Origin: Gemmatimonadota bacterium
GTDB taxonomy: Bacteria; Gemmatimonadota; Gemmatimonadetes; Longimicrobiales; Gaopeijiaceae
Assembly: GCA_022826005.1 (NCBI GenBank)
Contig: JAJDVT010000121.1
Location: 1-64,000, forward strand
Direction of reading: 5' to 3'
Length of the DNA stretch: 64,000 nt
Below, piece by piece: positions 30,668-39,330 of the stretch. The first letter of the stretch is position 1, and every line of letters starts with the position of its first letter. Both the position numbers and the translations under genes were made by a program. The notes below the pieces were generated by a model. It did no database searches. It saw only the letters and a list, made by a program, of their open reading frames with translations, and was not told the origin of the DNA.

Positions 30668-32611
30668 ATGCCTGACCTGCGCTCCCTCCTCTCTGACGGC
30701 CGCGTCCACGTCATCGACGGCGCGATGGGCACGATGCTCTACGACCGCGGCGTATTCGTGAACGTCTGCTACGACGAGCTGAACGCGACCCACCCCGATC
30801 TCGTGGAGGACGTGCACGCGCAGTACGTCCGCGCCGGTGCGGAGGTCATCGAGACGAACACCTTCGGCGCGAACCCGGTGAAGCTCTCGTCGCACCGGCT
30901 GGAGGCGCGCACCGTGGAACTCAACCGTCTCGCCGCCCGGATCGCCGTGCGGGCTGCAAACGGGAGGGCTGCGGTGGCGGGTGCCATCGGCCCGCTGGGG
31001 ATCCGAATCGAGCCGCTGGGGCCGACGTCGCTGGAGGAGGCGCGGGACTACTTCGGACGGCAGGTGGACGGGCTGCTGGAAGGCGGCGTGGACGGATTCA
31101 TCCTGGAGACGTTCTCCGATCTGGCCGAGCTGGAGCAGGCGTTCCGAGCGGTGAGGAGCCGTTGCGATCTGCCTGTGATGGCGCAGGTGACGGTGGAGGG
31201 CGAGGACTGCAAGACCGCCACCGGAGCCTCCGCCCGGCAGGCGGCGCGCGCGGCCGAGGAATGGGGCGCCGACGCGGTGGGCCTCAACTGCTCGGTGGGC
31301 CCGGCCGTGGTGCTGGACGGCCTCGAGCGCATGGCCGAGGCCACGACCCTCCCCCTCTCCGCCCAGCCCAACGCGGGACTCCCACGCGCAGTCGGCGACC
31401 GCAAGATGTACCTCACCCGGCCCGACTACACGGCGCAGTACGCGCGCCGCTTCATCGGCGCGGGAGCGCGCTTCGTCGGCGGCTGCTGCGGCACCACCCC
31501 GGAGCACATCCGCCGCATCCGCGAGCAGGTCGCCGCGATCCAGCCCCGCAGGACCCAGGTGCGGGTCACCCGGGAGGCGGCTGCGGGCGCGGCTCCACGA
31601 GCGGCCCCGGAAGCGGCTGCGGGCGTGGCTCCACGAGCGGCCCCGGAAGCGGTCCCGAACCCGGCCCGGAAGGGGGCCCTCGACGCGCTCCGGAACCCGG
31701 CGCGCCCGCTGCAAGATCGCTCCGCACTGGGCCGCCGCCTCGCGGCCGGAGACTTCATCACCTCGGTACGGGTCCTGCCCCCGCACGGATGGGACACGGC
31801 CGGGCTCGTCAGGGACTGCCGCGCCCTCGCCGCCGCCGGCGCCAACCTGATCGCCGTGCACGAGGACCGCGGCTCCGCCCGGCTGGACGCGCGCGCCACC
31901 GCCGCGATCATCGCGCGCTCCTGTCCCGGCACCGAACCCCTCGTGCACTACACCTGCCGGGACCGCAAGCTCTCGCGCATGATGAGCGACCTCCTCGGCG
32001 CCGCGGCCACCGGCGTGCAGAACATCCTCCTCCTCACCGGTGACCCTCCCGGACCGGGTCCCTACGCCGACTACCAGTCCGTTGTCGATGTCGATTCGAT
32101 CGGCCTCACCAATGTCGTTACGGGACTCAACGCCGGCGTTGACCCATCCGGCAACGAGATCGGAAATCCCGCCGGGTTCGTCGTGGGGGTCGCCCTCAAC
32201 CAGTCGGCCCGCGACCGGACCCGGGAGCTGGGCCGGTTCCATTGGAAGGTGGACGCGGGCGCCGATTTCGCCGTGACCCAGCCGGTCTTCGACGTTGATC
32301 AGTTGCACGGATTCCTGGCCGAGATCGAGCAGTGCATACCCGTCATCGCGGGGATCCTGCCGCTGGAGAGCGCCCGGCAGGCGGAGTTCCTGCAGAACGA
32401 GGTGCCGGGCGTGCACGTGCCGGGCCGCGTGGTGGAGCGGATGCGCCGGGCGCAGGCGCGGGGTGCGGGCCGCGCGGCCGCCGAAGGCGCGGAGATCGCG
32501 CGGGAGGTCGTGAGGGCGCTGCGGGGCGAGGTCGCCGGGATCCAGATCGCGGGGGAACGTGAAGCGGTGGAAGCCGTGCTGGGGGTCTGGAAGGCGAGCA
32601 ACCTCCCATGA
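30668..32611 (+). CDS. Homocysteine S-methyltransferase / methylenetetrahydrofolate reductase fusion
   Basis: A 647-residue two-domain protein like Bacillus YitJ. Residues 1-295 are a homocysteine S-methyltransferase TIM barrel (IDGAMGTMLYDRG, ETNTFGANPVKL, zinc-ligand [14 protein letters not shown]). Residues about 345-640 are an MTHFR-type domain (GDFITSVRVLPP, HYTCRDRKLSRM, LLLTGDPP, GADFAVTQPVFD), which makes 5-methyl-THF from 5,10-methylene-THF. It starts 65 bp after metH in the same direction, so both steps of methionine methyl supply are probably co-transcribed. The bases ATGCCTGACCTGCGC at its start also occur 73 bp upstream at the end of metH, suggesting a small local duplication. 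Ribosome binding site weak. Confidence 0.9.
   Translation: MPDLRSLLSDGRVHVIDGAMGTMLYDRGVFVNVCYDELNATHPDLVEDVHAQYVRAGAEVIETNTFGANPVKLSSHRLEARTVELNRLAARIAVRAANGRAAVAGAIGPLGIRIEPLGPTSLEEARDYFGRQVDGLLEGGVDGFILETFSDLAELEQAFRAVRSRCDLPVMAQVTVEGEDCKTATGASARQAARAAEEWGADAVGLNCSVGPAVVLDGLERMAEATTLPLSAQPNAGLPRAVGDRKMYLTRPDYTAQYARRFIGAGARFVGGCCGTTPEHIRRIREQVAAIQPRRTQVRVTREAAAGAAPRAAPEAAAGVAPRAAPEAVPNPARKGALDALRNPARPLQDRSALGRRLAAGDFITSVRVLPPHGWDTAGLVRDCRALAAAGANLIAVHEDRGSARLDARATAAIIARSCPGTEPLVHYTCRDRKLSRMMSDLLGAAATGVQNILLLTGDPPGPGPYADYQSVVDVDSIGLTNVVTGLNAGVDPSGNEIGNPAGFVVGVALNQSARDRTRELGRFHWKVDAGADFAVTQPVFDVDQLHGFLAEIEQCIPVIAGILPLESARQAEFLQNEVPGVHVPGRVVERMRRAQARGAGRAAAEGAEIAREVVRALRGEVAGIQIAGEREAVEAVLGVWKASNLP
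31577..31648 (+). repeat. 36-bp tandem duplication in the fusion linker
   Basis: Units 31577-31612 and 31613-31648 differ at a single position and encode AAAGAAPRAAPE then AAAGVAPRAAPE. They lie exactly in the linker joining the methyltransferase and MTHFR domains. Confidence 0.8.
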
Positions 32612-32748
32612 ACCAGCCGATCTGCCCGAAGAACACACTGACCGGGCAATCCGAGGTCCGGCGTGATCGCGAGCATATTCCCGCTCCTTGCGACGTCAAC
32701 TCGAAATCTCCAATACTCAGCCATGACGTGACGAAGGGAGATGACTTC

Positions 32749-33881
32749 ATGAGAACGGTTGGATTGATCTTGTCCGCCGTGAGTGTCGTCGGATGTGGCT
32801 CGCCACGCGACGAGGAACTCGCCGGAGCGTGTCCTTCGTGCTCGATCAGGATCGAGAGGGAGGTGGTTATCGGGGATGACGGGAACGGGATAGTCGGCGG
32901 AGGGGTCAATCTGGTCCAGTTGGGTGATCGGTACTACGTCAGCACCGCCGCCGCCCAACACGAGATCATGGTCTTCGATCTTGCGGGCAGGCTCGTCCGA
33001 TCCATGGGCGGGGAAGGGCCGGGCCCGATGGAGTTCTCCTCCATTCAAGATCTCGATATTGGGCCAGACGGTAACCTGTGGATCTTCCACACGGGACGTG
33101 GGCTCACGGTTATCGACACCCTCGGAGCACACGTCGATACGCATTCAGGAACCTGGATATCTGTCTTCGACGGGATCGAGGTCCTTTCCGACAGCACCAT
33201 CATCATGAACGCTGTCGTGCCCACTCCCGAGTTGGTTGGAAAATGGGTGCACGCCTGGAAGCCAGGAGCCGGGATGCTATGGTCTCTGGATGACGAGATC
33301 ACCGTGTACCAGCGACTGACGGAGATACGGCATGTGGCGCCCTACATGGATGGCTTCTGGCTTGCGTGGTGGGCGGATCAGTTCCGTCTTCTACAGTACA
33401 ACATGCTGGGGGAACTCATCAGGGAGTTGCGCCCAGTGAGGCCGTGGTTTGAGGATTTCAAGGTGACCCCGCCTCCCTCACGGGAGAACGAGGGCGTGAC
33501 CGACAGGGCCGCTATACTATGGCCTGGCCGCGTCCAACGGCGGCGATTGAGGACATCCATGTGGATGGCTCCGTCCTCTGGGTTCTCGGATACACGGCCG
33601 ATGAGCATTGGGAGAGGGTGAACGACGATGGGTGGTTTGATCTGGGGCAGTACAGTGATGCCGTTGTTGAGGCGTACGACGTGTCATCGGGCAAGTTGCT
33701 GGCGTCGCAGGTATTCGATCCGGATAACGCGTGGTTCGAGAGCTTCACGGCGGATGGCAGGATCATAGCGAGCGAACATTACGAGTTCACCAACAGAGTC
33801 AGTCTCTGGTCCGTCAGACTGGCCGGGAAGCCCGGAGGCGACTCATCGCTGGAACGACCACACACCAACCAATCCAAATAG
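32749..33881 (+). pseudogene. Frameshifted 6-bladed propeller lipoprotein
   Basis: ATG 32749 (GGGAG eight bases upstream) opens a lipoprotein signal (MRTVGLILSAVSVVGCGS). The mature protein has a CxxC motif (GACPSCSIRIE), the blade signature GGEGPGPMEFSSI and then loses frame near 33510-33520: the first frame drifts into Arg-rich sequence and ends at 33621, while the propeller continues in another frame from about 33519 (WPRPTAAIEDIHVDGSVLW) to 33881. Together the parts make a protein of about 375 residues, the size of its neighbours. Either a real pseudogene or a one-base sequencing error. The GC content is visibly lower than in flanking genes. Confidence 0.75.
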
Positions 33882-33888
33882 ACCGGCA

Positions 33889-35085
33889 ATGCGACAAACC
33901 CCACGGAATCTCGTTTCGACCGTTCCATGCGCTCTCACGGTGATCGCAACAGCCTGTGAAGCCGGGCCGCCGCTTCCGGACGATTTCTCCGTCCGCGACA
34001 GTGCTGATGTGCGGATTCTGGAGAACCGGCGAGCGGCTTGGGGACCGAGTGACGTTTGGCATCTGGACGACGTTCCTGCGGTGGTCATCGAGGTGTCCGA
34101 AGACCGGGACGGTCCCTACGATCCTGCAAGCGTCTTCCGGACGCCGGAAGGGGAGATCGTCGTTGCAGATGGCCATATGGTGGGCGAGCACCGGATTCTG
34201 GTCTACGATCGGGAGGGAGAGCTCCAACGGGTGATGGGACGCCTGGGCGAGGGTCCGTGTGAGTTCAGGCAACTGTGGTGGGCGGCGCCGTACCGAGGAG
34301 ATTCGATCGCGGCGTACGATCAGGGACGGCACGCCGTGACGGTTTTCGCCCCGGACGGAAGCTGCGGCAGAACGATCGGACTTCCAACAGGCACGCTTCA
34401 GAGGCACGCTTTCCATTGGGGGGCGGTTGGTCCATACCCGGACGGATCCATCCTGGCCCGACCATTTGGAGACGCTCTGAATGCTCCCTCCAGTCCTGGA
34501 CCAGTCTGGGCTCAGCAAGCGCTCCTGCGGGTAGGGGAGGATGGCGCTGTGCAGGATACCCTGGGCCATTTCCGAGCCTCCCAAGTCTATTGGACCGGGC
34601 AAGAGGCAGATCGGTTGGCCTTTGGTCGTGCGTCAGTTTCGACGCTGGACGGATTCGATCTCATTCATGGAGACCAGACCTCATTCGAGTTCTGGCGCAT
34701 CGATACACTTGGCGTACTTCGGCAGATTGTCCGTCTTGAGTTCGAGACGGTGCCCGTCGAGGAGGTCGACCTCACGGGCTTCCTTGCCGGTTTTGAGTAC
34801 CATCTCGACACGAAACCCGCGTACTCGGCACTTGTGGCTGATTCGTTGGGCAACATCTGGGTTGGAGAATACCGGCACCCTGGTGTCCCGCCGGACTCAC
34901 GTTCGATGGATTGGCTCATCTTCGCGCGGGATGGACGATGGTTGGGAAACGTAGCAGTGCCCGGCCGACTTCGCCCAGTACGGATCTATGATGACACGGT
35001 ATTCGGGATCTGGACGGATGAACTGGGAGTCGTCAGCGTGCGGGCATACACTCTGATCAAACCCCGGTTGAGTGGCAGAGAATGA
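33889..35085 (+). CDS. 6-bladed propeller lipoprotein
   Basis: A 398-residue protein with a lipoprotein-type signal (VSTVPCALTVIATAC, Cys at about residue 23). Blade-like repeats follow: SVFRTPEGEIVVADGH, ILVYDREGELQRVMGRLGEGPCEFRQL (the family signature) and LVADSLGNIWVGEYR. Such secreted NHL/6-bladed propeller proteins (DUF5128-like) are common in Bacteroidota and Gemmatimonadota; most have no known function and are thought to bind ligands or proteins at the cell surface. The next gene overlaps its stop (ATGA). Confidence 0.75.
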   Translation: MRQTPRNLVSTVPCALTVIATACEAGPPLPDDFSVRDSADVRILENRRAAWGPSDVWHLDDVPAVVIEVSEDRDGPYDPASVFRTPEGEIVVADGHMVGEHRILVYDREGELQRVMGRLGEGPCEFRQLWWAAPYRGDSIAAYDQGRHAVTVFAPDGSCGRTIGLPTGTLQRHAFHWGAVGPYPDGSILARPFGDALNAPSSPGPVWAQQALLRVGEDGAVQDTLGHFRASQVYWTGQEADRLAFGRASVSTLDGFDLIHGDQTSFEFWRIDTLGVLRQIVRLEFETVPVEEVDLTGFLAGFEYHLDTKPAYSALVADSLGNIWVGEYRHPGVPPDSRSMDWLIFARDGRWLGNVAVPGRLRPVRIYDDTVFGIWTDELGVVSVRAYTLIKPRLSGRE

Positions 35086-36269
35086 TCGGACTCTGCCCGC
35101 AGAGCATCATCAGACGCGTCGAAGCAGGACCGCTATCGGCATTCCTCTTGACCGCGCTTATCGCCAGTTGCGACGTGCCCGGATCCGCTCCTTGTGAAGT
35201 CGCTGCCCCCAATGGTCAGGTTGTAACAAACACGAGCGTCGGCGTCTGGCCTGCCGACCTGTCCTGGCGTGAAGTCTGGCGTGCCGGAGGCCTGAATGAA
35301 GGCGAGGTGTTGGTCCGGCCGGCCGGCATTGCCGTGAGTCCCGACGGATCGGTCGCCGTCGTGGACTGGGGCTTGGGCGAAGTCATCCTGCTCGGCCCCG
35401 ATGGAGAGTGGCAGGGGGCGGTCAGCGCGCGCGGCGAAGGCCCGGGCGAGGTCCAGGCACCCGTTGCCGTGACCTGGGCAGACGCCAACACCCTGCTCAT
35501 CCTGGACGTGAGTGCATTCCGGATCGTCGCACTGGACCCTGCTTCCGGTTCGGCCAGCGTCACTCCGGTCGATCCGGCGTTTCTGGCGCCGGTGTTCGCA
35601 GCTGGTCAGGTCAGGTTCGTGGCGCTACAACCGGACCGCACCGTGTGGCTGGAGTTCCCCGGCCCCGTCGCGGATGGCTGGGAGGAGCGATCCTTCGTCC
35701 GCTGGTCTCCCGACCGGCCCGTGAACGATACGATCATGGGGTCCCGCGCCAGAGGATTCGCGGGTGCGACGCTGGCCGCATGGCCGCGGTCGCTGCTGGG
35801 GGTCGGTCCGGAGACCTGGGTTGTCTCCGACCCGGACGGACGCTACGAACTGGAGGTATTCGAGCGGGACGGCAGGAGCCTCGTTCGGTTCTGCCACGCC
35901 GCAGAGGCGCTCCCGCTGTCGCCCGCCGAGCGCGGGGAGGATCCTGACGCAGAAATGCCCGACGCGTTGCGGGACGCCCTCCGCGAACTCGATGAATCAC
36001 GGAATCCGGCAGTCATCTCCAGAATCGTCGTCGACCTGGACGGGCGGATCTGGGTTCAGCGCGACCGCCCGTTGCCCGGTGAATTCGCCGGGCACGGAGC
36101 AGCGGGAGCCATGTATGACGTATTCCTCCCGTCCGGGCGGTTTCTCGGCTCGATTCGCCTGCCGGACGAACAGCGACTGATGGAAGCGAGAGGACGCAGG
36201 GTATGGACGATCCACACCGGCAGCCTCGGCGAATCCTCGATCGTGGCGCTCGAAATCGAGGGATTCTGA
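35082..36269 (+). CDS. 6-bladed propeller lipoprotein
   Basis: A 395-residue lipoprotein (SAFLLTALIASC, Cys at about 30), ATGA-coupled to the preceding propeller gene. Visible blades include IAVSPDGSVAVVDWGLGEV, the signature SARGEGPGEVQAP, and IVVDLDGRIWVQRDRPLPGE. Weakly similar to the preceding and following members, so this is an old paralogue rather than a recent copy. It is convergent with the next gene across an exceptionally AT-rich interval. Confidence 0.75.
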   Translation: MIGLCPQSIIRRVEAGPLSAFLLTALIASCDVPGSAPCEVAAPNGQVVTNTSVGVWPADLSWREVWRAGGLNEGEVLVRPAGIAVSPDGSVAVVDWGLGEVILLGPDGEWQGAVSARGEGPGEVQAPVAVTWADANTLLILDVSAFRIVALDPASGSASVTPVDPAFLAPVFAAGQVRFVALQPDRTVWLEFPGPVADGWEERSFVRWSPDRPVNDTIMGSRARGFAGATLAAWPRSLLGVGPETWVVSDPDGRYELEVFERDGRSLVRFCHAAEALPLSPAERGEDPDAEMPDALRDALRELDESRNPAVISRIVVDLDGRIWVQRDRPLPGEFAGHGAAGAMYDVFLPSGRFLGSIRLPDEQRLMEARGRRVWTIHTGSLGESSIVALEIEGF

Positions 36270-36339
36270 GGTCGTTGTGATCGTAATCCAGGCAGGGCAC
36301 TATGGCCTCGTCGGCCTGAATCGGTGCGGGCAGAGCCGA

Positions 36340-36425
36340 ATCGTCTATATACGATAGTATATATTCTATTGGCGAAAATATAGATTAGCATATATTCGCA
36401 TTCGCAATATATATAATGCTATATG
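36340..36425. other. Extremely AT-rich block between convergent propeller genes
   Basis: About 85 bp made mostly of TATA-type steps (CTATATACGATAGTATATA, then AATATATATAATGCTATAT), in a window otherwise about two-thirds GC. Near-complementary arms AGCATATATT (from about 36389) and AATATATATAATGCT can form a hairpin. It sits at the 3' ends of two convergent genes. A bidirectional stop, a DNA-unwinding site or a relic of inserted DNA are all possible; no gene is present. Confidence 0.6.
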
Positions 36426-36455
36426 ACAGAACAGCCGGAAAGCGAAACCCGGCGT

Positions 36456-37721
36456 CTACTTGACCAACCCGTACATCCTCACGTATTCCACCTCGAGTTC
36501 GTCGCGCCAGACCCCGAGGATGTAGTCGTCGCCGATCTCAAGCCTGACCGGGAGCCCCAGGTTCTCCTGCTGGAGCCCGGGCGGCACGGAGACGGTCCCC
36601 ATCCACTCGCCGTCCGGCGTGTAGACCTGGAACGGCGGGACCTGGGACCCATGCCGCGAGTGCGGCTCCACCCAGAGATTCCCGCCCGCGTCCAGATGAA
36701 TCGACGCCAGCGCCGGGAGCGTCGGGGCCATGGGCTGGTCGCGCAAGCCGGGCGGAACGTGCAACCCGGCCGCAACACTGCCGGCAGTCATCCAATCGAC
36801 GTACGCATCCACATCCTCGTCCGTGACCTCGCGCACGGGTTCGTCCCGCCGCAGGATCGCCGTGACCGCGCCGTCGTCCAGGGAAACCGACCGTACGGAA
36901 AAACGCTCGGTGTCGACGACGGCCAGCCAGCCCGCCGAAACCGAGTACCGTGGCCCCTTGCCGAAGGGGTACTCCATCACCTGGACGAACTCTTCGTTCG
37001 CGTCAGCCCTCACCTCGCGCCCGGGGACATCCATGACCACCCGCACACCGCCGTCCTCCAGAGACAGGGTCGCGATCCGAACCGCGGGCCATCGCACGAT
37101 CCCATCCTCGGGCTCTTCGGCATCGGCGCCGAATGTGTGGACGAGTTGTCGTCCGGACACTCCGATGACGCCGGTGGGCGGCGCTCCCGACCAGGGTGCC
37201 TCCACGCGAAACGTGCGCATCGGGGCACCGTCGGGATCGAAGAGCTGGACCCGGTTCAGCCGGGCATCCCAGGTCACCACGGTATCACCCGGGATCAACC
37301 CCACGAACATCAGCACCCGATGCTCCCCGGGACCCTCCCCCTGCCCCGCCGCGCGCCACACCAGGGTGCCCTCCGTATCGTAACGGCGCAGCTCGCCGGT
37401 GGTCCATTCGCCCAGCACGATGTCGCCATTGCTCATGCGCACGGCCGCGACCACTCCGTCCAACAGCTGGTCGCGCGGCCCATCCACGGCGCCGATCCGG
37501 ACCAGTGGTTCGGCGCTGACCGTCCAGCCCTCGCCGGGGCCCCACATCGGCGCCTCCGCCGTGACGATGCGGATCCCGGCCGAATCCGACCGGGTCGTGA
37601 GCGAGGGGTCCGGGGGCGCGTCGCAGGCTGCGAGGACTGCGGAAAGACAGCATGGAAGACAGGCGCGAGCCGTCCTTCGCTGCATCTGCCGCCGTGTATT
37701 GCGCGAGGAACCTGATGCCAT
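36456..37721 (-). CDS. 6-bladed propeller lipoprotein
   Basis: A 421-residue lipoprotein. From ATG 37721 a basic leader (RRQMQRRTARA) runs into CLPCCLSAVLAAC, the lipid-attachment Cys being at about residue 33; ATG 37685 is an alternative start closer to the signal peptide. The blade signature is AAGQGEGPGEHRVL, with VVAAVRMSNGDIVLGEWTTG before it and IHLDAGGNLWVEPHSR later. The only propeller gene of the island on the minus strand; it is divergent from the triplicated set. Confidence 0.75.
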   Translation of the reverse strand: MASGSSRNTRRQMQRRTARACLPCCLSAVLAACDAPPDPSLTTRSDSAGIRIVTAEAPMWGPGEGWTVSAEPLVRIGAVDGPRDQLLDGVVAAVRMSNGDIVLGEWTTGELRRYDTEGTLVWRAAGQGEGPGEHRVLMFVGLIPGDTVVTWDARLNRVQLFDPDGAPMRTFRVEAPWSGAPPTGVIGVSGRQLVHTFGADAEEPEDGIVRWPAVRIATLSLEDGGVRVVMDVPGREVRADANEEFVQVMEYPFGKGPRYSVSAGWLAVVDTERFSVRSVSLDDGAVTAILRRDEPVREVTDEDVDAYVDWMTAGSVAAGLHVPPGLRDQPMAPTLPALASIHLDAGGNLWVEPHSRHGSQVPPFQVYTPDGEWMGTVSVPPGLQQENLGLPVRLEIGDDYILGVWRDELEVEYVRMYGLVK

Positions 37722-37908
37722 GGGCGGGGGTATCACCTCCGGGGAGTCGGCCTGATGTGTGCCTGTCGCGTGGTGGGAGGCTGCACGCGTGCAACGGAAG
37801 ACAAGATTGCAGCCAAGCGGACAACCCGCCATCGGTTGATGGGATCAGGTTACCGGAAGAGAGGGTTGTCGGAAGGATGATTGCGAAGCCGCCAGCCGGG
37901 AAGGTGGT

Positions 37909-39330
37909 ATGAGTCTGAAGGACGCGAGGATATCGCTGATGGCCCCCTCGCTGCTGGCCGCGATCGTCCTGCTCGCCGGCTGTGACGAGAACGCGACGAC
38001 CGCGCCCGAGGAGCAGGCCGAGCGGGTCGTGGAAGCGGAGCCGCCCAGCCCGGAGTGGGAAGTCCACACTTGGGAGTGGGTGTCGGCGACGGTGCTCTTT
38101 CCGGATGGGTCCCAACGAGTGTACAAGGGAGGGTCGGTCTACAACTTTCCATCTGCCGCAGCGCGCAATGCCGTATTCCCCCCGGACGCGGAAGCCCTGA
38201 GATACATTCCTTCGCTCAGGGACTACGAAGTCGCCCCAATCCACAAGACCGTCAACTGGAACGACTTCCAACTCTGCGCCGAATGCGGACTCGTGTTGAG
38301 CGAAGTCGTCCGCTTCGGCGAGGCGGATGGCCCGGGACTCATCGAAGGCGCCGCTCCCCCGGTGAGTTGGAGCGAACAGCTGGGCTATGTGGTCGTCGGC
38401 CGCACCTTTCTTCAGGTCTTTGACGACGAGGGCCGGTTCGTGCGCCGGATCGGCCGGGAGGGAGAGGGACCGGGCGAATTCAGCGGAATCGCGGATGCGC
38501 ATGTCGTAGGCGGCCGGCTGGTCGTGCTCGACCGGGTCAGGAGGAGCTGGTCGATCTTCAACCGGGCGGGCCAGTTCGTCGGGCGGCGTCCGTACGGCAA
38601 CCAGACGGGCCCGTTCGTGCCGGTCGGCGGCGACCGCGTGGCTGTGGTGGCCAGGGACCGGTCGTCCCAAGCCGGCGACTCCCCCCTTCACCTCGCGCAT
38701 GTCGACAGCGGAGTGCCCTCGCTTCACTTCGGGGCCAGGGAGGTATGGGAATACGACCGCCGGGACCGGCCGTTTTCGGACATCGTCCGCGGAAGCGTGG
38801 TCGGCCGGCCCGGGACGGTGTGGTGGGGCGCGGCGGGCAGCCCCCGCGTCCAGGAGTGGTCCATCGACGACGAGCTGCTCCGCGTCATCGAGGGCGATCT
38901 GCCGTGGTTCCCCGAGGTCACGGAACCGGTCGACCGGACCCGCGAACCGCCGCCGACGCTGCTCGGCTCCCTGGCTCTGGAGGGACAGAACCGCTTCTGG
39001 ATGATCACCCGGACGGCGGATCCCGATTGGCGGGACGTCGAACTCGAGCCCGGGCCGGAGGGTCCGCGGATCCCGGCGAGCAAACGAGCCGACTACCTGG
39101 ACACCCGTCTCGACATCTTCGACCTGGAGGAACAGCGCCACATCGGCCGGTACGTTTGGGACTCCCCGTACCCCCGGCTGTTCAACCTCGGCGGCGAACC
39201 CGCGGTCAGCATCGTCGAGTACAACGAGGACAACGTGCCGCGGGTTGTGATCTACCGGGTGGGTTGGGATGGAGCCGAAGTCCGCGATGCGGCTGCGCGG
39301 TCGCCAGTTCGAAGGGTGAAGCGGGTATGA
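37909..39330 (+). CDS. Propeller lipoprotein with CxxC, tandem copy 1
   Basis: A 473-residue lipoprotein (MAPSLLAAIVLLAGC) preceded by AAGGTGG. A disordered Glu/Pro-rich stretch and a variable region precede the conserved module WNDFQLCAECGLVLSEVVRFGEADG, whose CxxC (LCAEC) is kept in both following copies. Then come the signature GREGEGPGEFSG, DAHVVGGRLVVLD and a C-terminal DIFDLEEQRHIGRYVWDSPY. The CxxC pair could be a disulfide or a metal site; no haem motif is complete. First of three tandem paralogues joined by ATGA overlaps. Confidence 0.78.
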   Translation: MSLKDARISLMAPSLLAAIVLLAGCDENATTAPEEQAERVVEAEPPSPEWEVHTWEWVSATVLFPDGSQRVYKGGSVYNFPSAAARNAVFPPDAEALRYIPSLRDYEVAPIHKTVNWNDFQLCAECGLVLSEVVRFGEADGPGLIEGAAPPVSWSEQLGYVVVGRTFLQVFDDEGRFVRRIGREGEGPGEFSGIADAHVVGGRLVVLDRVRRSWSIFNRAGQFVGRRPYGNQTGPFVPVGGDRVAVVARDRSSQAGDSPLHLAHVDSGVPSLHFGAREVWEYDRRDRPFSDIVRGSVVGRPGTVWWGAAGSPRVQEWSIDDELLRVIEGDLPWFPEVTEPVDRTREPPPTLLGSLALEGQNRFWMITRTADPDWRDVELEPGPEGPRIPASKRADYLDTRLDIFDLEEQRHIGRYVWDSPYPRLFNLGGEPAVSIVEYNEDNVPRVVIYRVGWDGAEVRDAAARSPVRRVKRV

